A DNA stretch of 64,000 nt from Halorubrum saccharovorum DSM 1137 (GCF_000337915.1 NZ_AOJE01000010.1:97653-161652), one strand, 5' to 3'; shown: positions 15,394 through 26,148, numbered from the stretch's first letter. Numbers and translations are program-made. The notes: generated by a model from the letters alone, not told the origin.

Positions 15394-15780
15394 GTGCCGG
15401 CGACCGACTTCGACGCCGAGCGGAGCTACGTCGACGAGCGGTTCTCGACCAGCGAGGTGTTCCGGAGCGACCGGATGAAGGTCGTCTGCGGTTACTTCGA
15501 GCCGGGACAGTTCATCCCGGTCCACGCGCCCGACAGCGACGTGGCGATCACGGTTCGATCCGGTTCCGGCGTCGTCCGGGAGGGCGAGACCGACCGACCG
15601 GTCGAACCCGGCGATGTCGTCGTCGTGGAGGGCGGCACCGCGCGCGGCGTGAAGGCGAACGGTGGGGAGCGATTGGAGGCGACGCTCGTCACCGCGCCGC
15701 CGCCGACCGACACTGAACACGACCCCGTCAGAGAGGGACTTCGACGCGGAGAGTTCGATCCGCGGGGCGACGGGGAGTAG
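15394..15780 (+). CDS. Cupin-fold protein
   Basis: A 128-residue protein. One double-stranded beta-helix domain (residues ~22-105) contains FEPGQFIPVHAPDSDVAITVRSG (cupin motif 1 with its single histidine) and VEPGDVVVVEGGTARGVKA (motif 2, no histidine). The usual H-x-H-x-E metal set is thus incomplete, and it may be a ligand sensor rather than a dioxygenase. The GTG at 15394 is preferred to GTG 15385 because GGAGGGG sits ~9 bases before it. It lies in the block sharing CGAA-N4-TTCG sites, and small cupins are frequent next to haloarchaeal denitrification genes. Confidence 0.75.
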   Translation: MPATDFDAERSYVDERFSTSEVFRSDRMKVVCGYFEPGQFIPVHAPDSDVAITVRSGSGVVREGETDRPVEPGDVVVVEGGTARGVKANGGERLEATLVTAPPPTDTEHDPVREGLRRGEFDPRGDGE

Positions 15781-15824
15781 CGGGACCGGAAGTCGCGACC
15801 GCCGATCGCCTCGGCGAGGGGTTT

Positions 15825-15937
15825 TGTCTCTTGAAAATATTATTTATGAAGCCGAAACTAATATTCCGGCTAATAAATGGCACGGCGGACAGTAGCCAGA
15901 CTTTTATTCGAGGTCGATGAAGAAACGGTGACGCCGA
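15825..15937 (+). promoter_or_regulatory. AT-rich control region of the micro-ORF/katG operon
   Basis: Very AT-rich around 15832-15888 in otherwise GC-rich DNA. Includes AGCCG...CGGCT (15850-15854 / 15867-15871, 12-base centre) and several TATA-like stretches. Candidate site for a peroxide- or metal-responsive regulator of katG. Confidence 0.4.
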
Positions 15938-18243
<2,306 letters not shown>

Positions 18244-18253
18244 AAGTCGACGC

Positions 18254-18281
18254 GTTTTCGGTTTTTGCGGGTGGCGTTTTT
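18254..18281 (+). terminator. T-tract terminator after katG
   Basis: Three successive T runs (4, 5 and 5) within 28 bases start 11 bases after the katG stop. This is the oligo-T style of archaeal termination. Confidence 0.5.
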
Positions 18282-18375
18282 GAACCGTTATTCACCGACT
18301 GTCGAGGGCACGGTCTGTAGGTTCCCGATTTTCGCACACCGGTTCCGTTTCTTGCTGGTCGTCTGCGGGGTGACT

Positions 18376-18820
18376 CGACGGTGGACACCTCCAAAGCCTC
18401 AGTCGCTCGGTAGTACGAGATTGACGACGCTGCGGTGGACACCTCCAAAGCCCCAGCCGGGGGGGTCGGTGCGCTCGTTGTGGTCCTCAGTCGCTCGCGG
18501 TGCTCGCTCCTTGCGGTCCTTACGTCGCGCGCCGTCGCCCTCCCGGCAGCGAGGCACTTCGCGCCTCTGGCAGCCGGCGGCAACGCCGCCGGCGACTGCC
18601 CCTTTGAGTCCCATCCCGCACAGCACCACCGGAAGACGGTCCTGCTCGCTCACTACGTTCGCTGCGCGGGCTGCGACTTCCGAGCTCCCGCTCGCTCCGC
18701 TCGCGGGAACGCACCCGCACCTCACGCCTCCCCAGCCTCGCCGCTCACGCCCTGCGGGCGTTCGCGGCGTCCCTCGCGCGGTGCTGCTCGGCCGCGAGGC
18801 GGCCTCGCAGGCACGCGCCG
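18376..18820. repeat. Dispersed non-coding repeat element, copy 1 (~445 bp)
   Basis: Starts with two copies of GGTGGACACCTCCAAAGCC (18380 and 18434) and contains in order CTGCCCCTTTGAGTCCCA (~18596), CCTCCCCAGCCTCGC (~18726), GGCGTCCCTCGCGCG (~18766) and CTCGCAGGCACGCGCC (~18804). The same blocks in the same order recur at 26750-27005. No credible coding frame; the open frames are Arg/Ser-rich artefacts. See findings. Confidence 0.65.
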
Positions 18821-18830
18821 ACAGCATCCC

Positions 18831-19814
18831 TCACCACACCGGCGCGAGTAACAGCGCGACCGTGAACGAGATGAAGACGAGCTTCAGGCCGGTGTTGACG
18901 GCGATCACCTTCGTGCCGAACTCGGCGCCCCAGACCCCGTACTGGAAGGGGATCGAGCGTCGGAACGTGGAGACGGCGAACGAGAGGATGCCACCGATGA
19001 GCAGGCTCGCGACCGCGGTCCGGACGGTGAAGATGCCGTCGGCGGTACCGGCCAGCGTCACCGCGCCGGCGGTCGTGTCGAGCGTGTAGACGGCGATCAC
19101 GGGGACGGCGGCGCCGGGGAGCCCTAACAGGCCGGTGATCGGCTCGGCGACGCTCGTCAGGGCTTCCACGTCGGTGTTGTTCACGAGCGCGATCACGAGG
19201 GTGTAGACCACCGCGAGCCGCGGGACGATCCGGCGGAGGGTGGCCCACGACTTCTCGCCGGCCTCGCGGACGCGTTCGCGGCTCGTGCGGTCGTCGGCGT
19301 CGGGACCGGTCGCATCGACCTCGCTGAGCGCGCCACGGTCGACGTTGCGCTCGGAGAGCAGGACGCCGCCCGCGAGCACGCCGGTGACCGTGATCGCCAG
19401 GGCGATCCCGGCGCGCGCGGAGACGTAGACGGCCCCGGTTTTCGCTCCCAAGATCGGGATCAACACCGGGATGTAGTAGGTGAACACGTGCTGGACGAAC
19501 CCGAAGAACGTGTTGATGGTCACGGCGACCAGCGTCGCCCGGTCGTCGAGCAGGCCCGACTCGCGGTACTCGGCGAGCGTGGCGTACCCGGCCGTCGTCG
19601 ACGCCGCGGTCGTGAGGATCGCGGTGCCGACCTCGTCGGGGAGGTTCGCGGGCCGGGTGAGCCACCCGGCGAGCCCGGCGACGTACCGGATCAGTCCGAA
19701 CGCGACCGCGACGTTGGCGGCGAAGACGCCGACCGCGATGAACGCCGCGATGCGCGCGATCCGCGGGGCCACCTCGGCGAGCAGGGCGACGAGTTCGGCG
19801 GCGACCGATTGCAC
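18831..19814 (-). CDS. Nucleoside-recognition (Gate) domain membrane protein
   Basis: A 327-residue polytopic membrane protein with about 8 hydrophobic helices. Paired Gate-type segments contain LPDEVGTAILTTAASTTAGY and VYTLDTTAGAVTLAGTADG. Gate-domain proteins include nucleoside transporters and sporulation proteins; haloarchaeal members are uncharacterised. A polar insert (~residues 160-195) separates the two halves. Start at 19814, while the frame is open upstream into the divergent promoter. The gene ends just next to the repeat element at 18376-18820. Confidence 0.78.
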   Translation of the reverse strand: MQSVAAELVALLAEVAPRIARIAAFIAVGVFAANVAVAFGLIRYVAGLAGWLTRPANLPDEVGTAILTTAASTTAGYATLAEYRESGLLDDRATLVAVTINTFFGFVQHVFTYYIPVLIPILGAKTGAVYVSARAGIALAITVTGVLAGGVLLSERNVDRGALSEVDATGPDADDRTSRERVREAGEKSWATLRRIVPRLAVVYTLVIALVNNTDVEALTSVAEPITGLLGLPGAAVPVIAVYTLDTTAGAVTLAGTADGIFTVRTAVASLLIGGILSFAVSTFRRSIPFQYGVWGAEFGTKVIAVNTGLKLVFISFTVALLLAPVW

Positions 19815-19935
19815 CCTCGACCGTACGCCCTCGGCGACCTAATGGGCATCGGAAGGAGTGAACCGGATCGGCTCCCTGCCGTCCCCGTCGCCGCCCCGCG
19901 CGGGGCTTATGAGACCCCCGGCCGAACTCCCGGCA

Positions 19936-20874
19936 ATGGCACCCGCCGAAGACGACATCTCGATCGAGGAGAAGCGCGTGTACGCCGGGACGGCGGGCCG
20001 TACCGACGCGTACGTCGCTACCGAGAGCGGCGTCGTCCGGGTGGCGCTCTCGGCCGACAAGATCGGCGCGTTCGACATGGTCGCTCGCGGCCCCGCCCGC
20101 GACGCGGCGGTCCTCGTCCGCGCCGGTGACCCCGACCTCGTCGGGATCGCGACCCCCGACGGGCTTCAGGTCGCGCCCGTCGGCGACGATCCCGAGTTCG
20201 AACCCGTCACGGACGACCCGGACGAGGCGAAGTCGATCGTCGCCGTCGGCGTCCACGACGGCGCGTTCCTCGTCGCGAGCGAGGGCGGGGAGATCGGCCG
20301 TATCGAGGTCGGTGACGCGAGTTCCGATCCGACGGCGACGTCGATCGCCTCGGTCGGATCCGCGTCGGATCCGCGCGCGATCGACGGCCCCCTCGTCGCC
20401 GCCGGCGACGGGGTCCACCGGGTCACCGATCCCGGAGTCACCGAGGGCGACGGCGCGGGTGCGAACGCCGCCCGCGCGCTCACCGCGGTCGGGCTCGACG
20501 ACGCCCGCGACGTGGCGGGGGTCGGAACGCCCCTCGCCGCGACCGGAGCGGGGGTCTACTGGCTGGGCAACGGCTGGATGTCGGCGCTGGAGGGCGACGC
20601 GACGGCGGTCGCCGCCGACGGCGACGGCCACGCGATGGCGGCCGCCGACGGGGACCTGTTCGTCCACGCGAGCGACGACGAGTGGGGCGCCGGGACGTGG
20701 ACCGCGACCGATCTCCCGGTCGACGAGGAGCCGGTCGCGCTCGGCTACGGTCCAGGCGTGTCGGTCGCCGTCACCGACGCCGGCACGCTCTGCGTCGACG
20801 CCGGCGACGGCTGGCGTCACCAGGTCGTCGGCGTGCGGGGGGTCGCGGGCGTCGCGCTCGGGGCGGTGGAGTGA
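19936..20874 (+). CDS. HVO_0234-like beta-propeller protein
   Basis: A 312-residue acidic protein made of repeated short strands with Asp/Gly turns (VYAGTAGRTDAYVATESG, VLVRAGDPDLVGIATPDG, VGVHDGAFLVASEGGEIG, and so on), the look of a six-bladed propeller. I associate it with the HVO_0234 family of haloarchaeal beta-propellers, whose function is unknown. Start ATG 19936; earlier in-frame ATGs add a proline-rich segment. Divergent from the Gate protein. Confidence 0.72.
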   Translation: MAPAEDDISIEEKRVYAGTAGRTDAYVATESGVVRVALSADKIGAFDMVARGPARDAAVLVRAGDPDLVGIATPDGLQVAPVGDDPEFEPVTDDPDEAKSIVAVGVHDGAFLVASEGGEIGRIEVGDASSDPTATSIASVGSASDPRAIDGPLVAAGDGVHRVTDPGVTEGDGAGANAARALTAVGLDDARDVAGVGTPLAATGAGVYWLGNGWMSALEGDATAVAADGDGHAMAAADGDLFVHASDDEWGAGTWTATDLPVDEEPVALGYGPGVSVAVTDAGTLCVDAGDGWRHQVVGVRGVAGVALGAVE

Positions 20875-20908
20875 GTCGGGAGCGGTACCGATCCGGCGGG
20901 CCGCGCCC

Positions 20909-21859
20909 CTACGCGCTCGGCAGGTCGATCTCGTCGCCGTCGGCGTAGACGGCCGGGTTCCGGAGGATGCCGTCGAGGTGGACGGGGGCGTCCGTCTCGC
21001 CCCCGATCCCGGCGTTGTCGCCGATCGCGATATGGACCGTGCCGCCGGCCTTCTCGTCTAAGAGGACGGAGCCGACCAGCTCGTCGACGCCCACGTTGGT
21101 CCCGATCCCCAGCTCGGCGAGGTTGTAGGCGGCGTCGCCGACCGACTCCGCGGCGGTCTCGAGCTCCTCGCGCACCGCGTCGTCGCTCACGGACGTGACG
21201 AGCCCGTCCTCGACCTCGAAGACCAACTCACGCCCCTTCCCGAGCAGGCCGTGGGGCATCATCGTCCCGTCGACGACGTAGGTGCCGGTCGCGGTCTCGG
21301 GCGCGACGAACACCTCGCCGGCCGGCAGGTTCGAGAAGTCGCCCGGCTCGTGGACCATCCCGGTGTCGGCGAGCCACTCTCGGTCGCCGACGCCGAAGGT
21401 GATGTCGGTGCCCGCCGGCGAGGTCACCCGTATCTCGTCGGCGTCGGCGACCCGCGCGAGCACGTCGTCGCAGGCGGCGTCGATCGCGGCGTAGTCGGCG
21501 TCGAGTCCGGTGGTGAACACGGGCTCCGTGATCCCCGGAAGGGTCGCGCCGCGCGCCCCGGCCTCGCAGGCGCTCCCGCGGGCGCGAGTGTGACTCAGGC
21601 TCTTCGTCGTCGGCGCGAGGAAGGCGTCGCTCTCGGCCATCGCGGCCGCGACCGGGGCCGGTGGCTCGGTGCCGTGCTGGTCGGCCGGCGGGTACCGGAG
21701 GATCGTCGCGTCGTCGGTGACGGCGGTCGCGGCCTCGTAGAGCGCCTCGCCGATACGCTCGCGCTTGTCGTCGGTGACGACGACGACGGACTCGTCCGGC
21801 GTCACGCGCAGGCACTGCTCGACGGCGGTCTCGGCGGCGTCCGCAAGATCGCTCGACAT
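20909..21859 (-). CDS. Aminopeptidase-type metalloprotease (M29/thermophilic aminopeptidase-like)
   Basis: A 316-residue protein. The C-terminal half holds the likely metal ligands: ELGIGTNVG, VLLDEKAGGTVHIAIGDN and PVHLDGIL. This is the arrangement seen in AmpS/M29-like aminopeptidases (E...E...H...H...D). The N-terminal half is a flavodoxin-like alpha/beta domain (SVVVVTDDKRERIGEALYEA). Predicted cytoplasmic peptide degradation. Start ATG 21859 (MSSDLADAA), with 13 upstream in-frame residues ignored. Confidence 0.8.
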   Translation of the reverse strand: MSSDLADAAETAVEQCLRVTPDESVVVVTDDKRERIGEALYEAATAVTDDATILRYPPADQHGTEPPAPVAAAMAESDAFLAPTTKSLSHTRARGSACEAGARGATLPGITEPVFTTGLDADYAAIDAACDDVLARVADADEIRVTSPAGTDITFGVGDREWLADTGMVHEPGDFSNLPAGEVFVAPETATGTYVVDGTMMPHGLLGKGRELVFEVEDGLVTSVSDDAVREELETAAESVGDAAYNLAELGIGTNVGVDELVGSVLLDEKAGGTVHIAIGDNAGIGGETDAPVHLDGILRNPAVYADGDEIDLPSA

Positions 21860-21963
21860 GCTCGCCGATCCGGGGCGCCGGGCGTTAGTCCTTCCCATCG
21901 ATAGTTCGTTTACTCCGTTTCGAAATCCAGTTTCATCCTCCTAGTGCGCGAATTAACCGACGG

Positions 21964-21984
21964 ATTACTCTCCGCGTAGTTAAT
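21964..21984. promoter_or_regulatory. Imperfect palindrome in the GAPDH promoter
   Basis: ATTACT-CTCCGCGT-AGTTAAT is an inverted repeat with one bulge, just upstream of an AT-rich TATA-like stretch (AATTTCTTA) and 54-74 bases before the GAPDH ATG. The TACT...AGTA-like look recalls sugar-responsive TrmB sites of haloarchaea, but the match is partial. Confidence 0.35.
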
Positions 21985-22037
21985 TTCTTATTGCGCCACT
22001 CGAAAACATTATGCAGGTCGCCGAGCGAGCGGTATCC

Positions 22038-23102
22038 ATGATACGCGTGGGCGTCAACGGGTACGGGACGATCGGGAAACGCGTCGCGGACGCGGTCGCG
22101 GTTCAGGCCGACATGGAACTCGTCGGCGTAACGAAGACGAGCCCGGACTACGGCGCCGAGGCCGCGCTCCGTCGCGGCTACGACCTGTACGTCGCGATCG
22201 ACGACCGAGCGGACGAGTTCGAGGACGCCGGCCTCGGGATCGCGGGTACCCTCGACGATCTCCTCGACGCCGTCGACGTGATCGTCGACTGCGCGCCCGG
22301 CGGGGTCGGCGAGCGCAACCGACCGACCTACGAGGCTCACGACACCCCCGCGATCTACCAGGGCGGCGAGGACGCCGCGATCGCGGACGCCTCCTTCAAC
22401 GCCCGCGCCAGCGGCGAGATCGGCGACGTCGGCTCGCTCCGCGTCGTCTCCTGTAACACGACGGGGCTCTCGCGGCTGCTCGCGCCGCTCGACGAGGCGT
22501 ACGGCGTCGAGAAGGCGCGCGTGACCCTCGTGCGGCGGGGCGGCGACCCGAGCGAGACCGACCGCGGCCCGATAAACGACGTGGTGCCGGACCCGGCGAC
22601 GGTCCCCTCCCACCACGGCCCCGACGTGAACACGATCCTCCCGGACGTCGACGTCGACACGGCCGCGCTGAAGGCGCCGGTCACCGGAATGCACACCCAC
22701 AGCGTCAACGTCACGCTCGGCGGAGAGCCGACCACGGACGAGGTCCGGGAGCTGCTCCGCGACGAGACGCGGCTGTTCCTGATCCCCGAACGCGCCGGCA
22801 TCGACGGCGCCGGGACTCTGAAGGACTACGCGGCCGACATCGGCCGAGACCGCGGCGACCTCTGGGAGAACTGCGTCTGGGAGGAGTCGATAAGCGTCGA
22901 GGGGAAGGACCTGTACCTGTTCCAGAACGTCCACCAAGAGGCGGACGTGGTGCCCGAAAACGTCGACGCGGTCCGCACGCTGGCGACCGATATCTCCCGG
23001 GAGGAGTCGACGGCGCGGACCAACGAGGCGCTCGGCGTCGGCCTCGACAGCCTGCTGTCCGACGGCGGAGCCGGCCGCAACCAGATCGCCGCGGGCGACT
23101 GA
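22038..23102 (+). CDS. gap: Archaeal (type II) glyceraldehyde-3-phosphate dehydrogenase
   Basis: A 354-residue protein that interconverts GAP and 1,3-bisphosphoglycerate; in haloarchaea the type II form is the gluconeogenic one. The nucleotide-binding loop is [17 protein letters not shown] (residues 4-20), the catalytic Cys139 is in VSCNTTGL, and [10 protein letters not shown] is a family marker. Start ATG 22038 gives the usual [10 protein letters not shown]. An in-frame ATG at 22011 lies at the right distance from the TATA-like box to be a leaderless start and would add nine residues. Single gene. Confidence 0.95.
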   Translation: MIRVGVNGYGTIGKRVADAVAVQADMELVGVTKTSPDYGAEAALRRGYDLYVAIDDRADEFEDAGLGIAGTLDDLLDAVDVIVDCAPGGVGERNRPTYEAHDTPAIYQGGEDAAIADASFNARASGEIGDVGSLRVVSCNTTGLSRLLAPLDEAYGVEKARVTLVRRGGDPSETDRGPINDVVPDPATVPSHHGPDVNTILPDVDVDTAALKAPVTGMHTHSVNVTLGGEPTTDEVRELLRDETRLFLIPERAGIDGAGTLKDYAADIGRDRGDLWENCVWEESISVEGKDLYLFQNVHQEADVVPENVDAVRTLATDISREESTARTNEALGVGLDSLLSDGGAGRNQIAAGD

Positions 23103-23142
23103 TCGGGGAGGCCGACGTCTGTCCCCGCCGTCTGTTCTCGCC

Positions 23143-23319
23143 TCACTCCGCGGGGGTGGTCACGAGGAAGGTGCGCCCGCCCCGGCGTTCGAGGTGGACC
23201 TCGCTGCCCCGCACGCGGTTCATCCGCGCGCGGTCGGCGATCCGATCGGTCCGGCACTCGGTCACGTCGACGCGGGTCGGCGTCGCGTATCGGGGCTGAT
23301 CGTGGCTCGTCGCGCTCAT
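23143..23319 (-). CDS. Small hypothetical protein
   Basis: A 58-residue protein from ATG 23319. Its pattern is YATPTRVDVTECRTDRIADR, then RVRGSEVHLERRGGRTFLVTTPAE, whose last part is like two beta strands. A TTATA box at ~23345-23350 gives a leaderless start. It looks like a conserved haloarchaeal small protein, but I cannot name it. Its promoter is bordered by a hexanucleotide tandem repeat. Confidence 0.55.
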   Translation of the reverse strand: MSATSHDQPRYATPTRVDVTECRTDRIADRARMNRVRGSEVHLERRGGRTFLVTTPAE

Positions 23320-23366
23320 ACCGTCAACGAGGGTCGGAACGCCCGTATAAGCGAGCCATCCGCGGA

Positions 23367-23414
23367 GTGAAAGTGAAAGTGAATGTGAAAGTGAATGTGA
23401 AAGTGAAGGTGAAA
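23367..23414. repeat. Hexanucleotide tandem repeat, 8 units of GTGAAN
   Basis: Units read GTGAAA, GTGAAA, GTGAAT, GTGAAA, GTGAAT, GTGAAA, GTGAAG, GTGAAA. The block lies 48-95 bases upstream of the start codon of the minus-strand gene 23143-23319, just beyond its TATA box. Confidence 0.95.
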
Positions 23415-23468
23415 GGAATCCGTTGACGGTGTGAACGTTGGGGAGACAACGAGCGGCGCCCTCGCTGC

Positions 23469-23768
23469 CTACCGCCGGAGCCCCGCCTCCTCGTCGCCTT
23501 CGACGAACCGCACGGTGAAGTAGTCGTAGCCGCCGTAGGCGGCGTCGAGCGCGCCCAGCCACCAGTTCCAGCGCTCGACGAGCGAGGAGCCGTCGGGCGC
23601 GTCTTCGAGGTGGTCGATCACGCCCGGCACGGTGAGGGCGTGCCCGCGGTCTCGGGAGGGCCGCCCCGAGTCGGCGAGGTCGCGAGCCGCCCGAGCGACC
23701 GCTCGCCGCTCGGCCTCGGTCCCGCCGAACTTCGAATCGAGGGCCTTCTCCAGACGCTGTCGGTCCAT
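23469..23768 (-). CDS. Conserved-type hypothetical protein
   Basis: A 99-residue mixed alpha/beta protein from ATG 23768. Distinctive stretches are LDSKFGGTEAERRAVARAA, SLVERWNWWLGALDAAYGG and DYFTVRFVEGDEEA, the first helical and the others rich in aromatics. No catalytic motif seen. It stands alone, followed by the hexanucleotide repeat region. I do not recognise the family. Confidence 0.6.
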   Translation of the reverse strand: MDRQRLEKALDSKFGGTEAERRAVARAARDLADSGRPSRDRGHALTVPGVIDHLEDAPDGSSLVERWNWWLGALDAAYGGYDYFTVRFVEGDEEAGLRR

Positions 23769-23872
23769 GGACGGACCTACGAGGCCCGAGTATATGAGTC
23801 GCGTGGTAGGGGGTGGCACGTCCGGTGTCGGAGGTGTGGTTCGGCGGGGGTCCGTGCGGGGCCGCCGCCGCG

Positions 23873-24904
23873 TCACAGCCGAGCCGCGAGCGCGAGAAAG
23901 AGGAAGCTGAACGGCGCCGTCAGGAGCGCCAACAGCGCCCCGGCCGCCGGTTCCCCGGCCGCGACGGCCATCGCGAGGCCGACGACGAGCGAGGCGGAGC
24001 CCACGATCGCGAGGATGACGCGCTCCGGGACGCTGGCCCGATCCGGTCCGCCGCTCCGCGCGAGCGCCGCGTCCAGCCGCCGCTCGACCTCGTCGGCGCG
24101 GTCGGTCGGGACGAACAGCCACGGCGTCGATCGGTACCAGGCGTTCCCGCGGTACGCGAGCAGGAACACGGTCGTCCACGGGAGGTCGATCCGACGGGTC
24201 CGGATCACGGACCCGAGGTCGTCCGAGCGCGTCCGGTCGTGGCTCCGGGAGGTCCGCTCGATAGTCTCGGCGGCCGGGTCGAGGCGCACGTCGGTCCCGC
24301 GCGACCCGGCGAGCGTCGGGAGGAACACGAAGATCGAAACGAGAAGCGGGGCGAAGCCGGAGAAAAGCGACGGCGCGGCCGAGAACGGGCCGGGCCCGAT
24401 CGCCGCCACCACGCCCACGAGCACGGCGCCCGCGCCGGCGAGCGTCCAGCCGATCCGAAACCGCGAGGGGTCAAAGTCGTAGTCGCCGAACTGCGACAGG
24501 AGCTCTCGGCGCCGTTCCGGTGAGGTCTGATCGTACGCCACGAGCCAGTACAGTAGCGACATCGGACCGCCGACGAAGAGGAGGACGAGCAACGCCCACG
24601 TCGACGCCGGCGGTCCGTCGCCTCCAAACGGCGAGGCGCTCCCCCCGAGCACCGAGGCGGCGACGCCGACGGCGGCGAACAGCAGCGCGGCGAAGATGAG
24701 TCCCGCCGTGGTCACGCTCGCGCCGAACGCCAGCGACCGCAGGCGCTCGAAACGGACCGGTCCCCACTCAACGGGAGTCATCTCGGGATCGGTGTCGGTC
24801 TCGGACCCGGGGGACGCGGCGGGATCGACCTCTGGATCCGCGCCGGGGTCCCGGTCTGTCGGCGACCGTATCCCGTCGATCGATACGCCGGACTCGGAGG
24901 GCAT
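23873..24904 (-). CDS. Polytopic membrane protein, unknown function
   Basis: A 343-residue protein. An acidic N-terminal tail of ~45 residues is followed by about six hydrophobic segments in three pairs (residues ~60-85 and ~102-122, ~152-170 and ~182-200, ~298-320 and ~322-342). A cytoplasmic-type domain of ~90 residues (WTTVFLLAYRGNAWYRSTPW, then VPTDRADEVERRLDAAL) has the look of a PH-like/YcxB-type domain. No catalytic residues. Function unknown. Confidence 0.6.
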   Translation of the reverse strand: MPSESGVSIDGIRSPTDRDPGADPEVDPAASPGSETDTDPEMTPVEWGPVRFERLRSLAFGASVTTAGLIFAALLFAAVGVAASVLGGSASPFGGDGPPASTWALLVLLFVGGPMSLLYWLVAYDQTSPERRRELLSQFGDYDFDPSRFRIGWTLAGAGAVLVGVVAAIGPGPFSAAPSLFSGFAPLLVSIFVFLPTLAGSRGTDVRLDPAAETIERTSRSHDRTRSDDLGSVIRTRRIDLPWTTVFLLAYRGNAWYRSTPWLFVPTDRADEVERRLDAALARSGGPDRASVPERVILAIVGSASLVVGLAMAVAAGEPAAGALLALLTAPFSFLFLALAARL

Positions 24905-25055
24905 GGCGGGTCGTTGGGGCGCTGACGGCTTAAATTCCGGCCGTCGCGCTGGCTGACGGACGAGAGTCGGTCGGCCGGACGGTGTCGCGTCGGGGCGTTG
25001 GAAACCCGGACGGACGCGGCAGCGAGTATTTATCCGGGGGACGGGTAGGGGGCGT

Positions 25056-25418
25056 ATGACCGACTGGCGCGCCGTCGGCTACGGGTTCGTGGTGATGGTG
25101 ATCGCCGGGCTCCTCGCGACGTTCGCCCCGGTGGTCGGGCACATCGGCGCGGGGCTGATCGGGGGGTTCGTCGCCGGCTACGTCGCCGGCGGCGGGCTGC
25201 TCTCCGGGACGTGGCACGGCCTGCTCGCGGGGTCGGTGAGCGGGATCGCCGTTACCCTCCTCTTGGCCGCGTTCGGCGGCCTCGTGGGGCTCCTCGGCGG
25301 CCCCGTCGGCGGCCTGCTCAGCGGCGCCGGCGTGCTCGTCGTGGGGCTGTTCGTGACGTTCCTGTTCGCTGTCGACTCGGCGCTCGCGGGCGCGATCGGC
25401 GGCGTGATCGGGGACTGA
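25056..25418 (+). CDS. DUF5518 membrane protein
   Basis: A 120-residue protein with four glycine-rich transmembrane helices (e.g. GHIGAGLIGGFVAGYVAGGG and VGLLGGPVGGLLSGAG). The repeated GG pattern and length match the haloarchaeal DUF5518 family of unknown function. ATG 25056 is preceded by a TATTTAT box at ~25026-25032. Confidence 0.75.
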   Translation: MTDWRAVGYGFVVMVIAGLLATFAPVVGHIGAGLIGGFVAGYVAGGGLLSGTWHGLLAGSVSGIAVTLLLAAFGGLVGLLGGPVGGLLSGAGVLVVGLFVTFLFAVDSALAGAIGGVIGD

Positions 25419-25533
25419 GTCGGTTTCGTCGCGGTCGGTTTCGTCGCGGCCGTGCAGATTTGCGGAATCAATGGACGAGAGTCTGCTGGCAGATCGAGAC
25501 CGACCACCGATAGAGAGTACCGGCCGAGTACGC

Positions 25534-26007
25534 CTACGCGCTCTCGACGGCGTCGAGGACGGCGTCGTAGTCCGGCTCGTTGGTCGGGTCGTCGGCGATC
25601 CAGTCGTAGACGACCTCGCCCCCGTCGTCGAGCACGAACACCGCCCGGTTGGCGATCCCGTGAAGGCCCAGGTCGGCGATGTCGATCTCCAGCCCGTACG
25701 CTCGGATCGCGTCGCCGGCCATGTCGCTCACGAGGTCGAACTCGATCCCGTGCTCCTCGCGGAACGCGCCCTGCGAGAACGGGGAGTCGGCGCTGATTCC
25801 GAACAGCGTCGCGCCCGCGTCGTCGAACTCGGCGACGCGCTCCTGGAACGCTACCATCTCGTTCGTGCACGGGGGCGTGAACGCGCCCGGGAAGAAGGCG
25901 AGCACGACCGGCCCGTCGCCGATGTGGTCGTCGAGGTCGAACGGTTCGTGATCGCTCGTGCCGACCGTCGCGGTGAACGTGGGTGCGGCGTCGCCTGTGG
26001 ATACCAT
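25534..26007 (-). CDS. Peroxiredoxin (AhpC/TSA family, 1-Cys)
   Basis: A 157-residue thioredoxin-fold peroxidase. The peroxidatic cysteine is in FFPGAFTPPCTNEM, the signature of the Prx5/AhpE/BCP neighbourhood. There is no second cysteine in the whole sequence, so it must be regenerated by an external thiol. It removes H2O2 and organic hydroperoxides. Start ATG 26007 (MVSTGDAAPTF); a further eight upstream residues are possible but unlike the family. Confidence 0.92.
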   Translation of the reverse strand: MVSTGDAAPTFTATVGTSDHEPFDLDDHIGDGPVVLAFFPGAFTPPCTNEMVAFQERVAEFDDAGATLFGISADSPFSQGAFREEHGIEFDLVSDMAGDAIRAYGLEIDIADLGLHGIANRAVFVLDDGGEVVYDWIADDPTNEPDYDAVLDAVESA

Positions 26008-26084
26008 CGCTGCGTAGTAGGGTCGATTCACGCAAAAGGCTTGTCGCGCTCACGTTCGGTGCCGGCACCGGTCTCCCGCCGGTC

Positions 26085-26148
26085 GGGACGCGTGAGAGCC
26101 GGGACGCGTGAGAGCCGGGGCGCGTGAGAGCCGGGGCGCGTGAGAGCC
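26085..26148. repeat. 16-bp tandem repeat, 4 units
   Basis: GGGRCGCGTGAGAGCC occurs four times head to tail (units 1-2 with A, units 3-4 with G), with no spacer. It lies between the peroxiredoxin start and the Tsr3 stop, three bases after the latter on its strand. Possibly a replication-slippage product with a transcript-end role. Confidence 0.95.
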
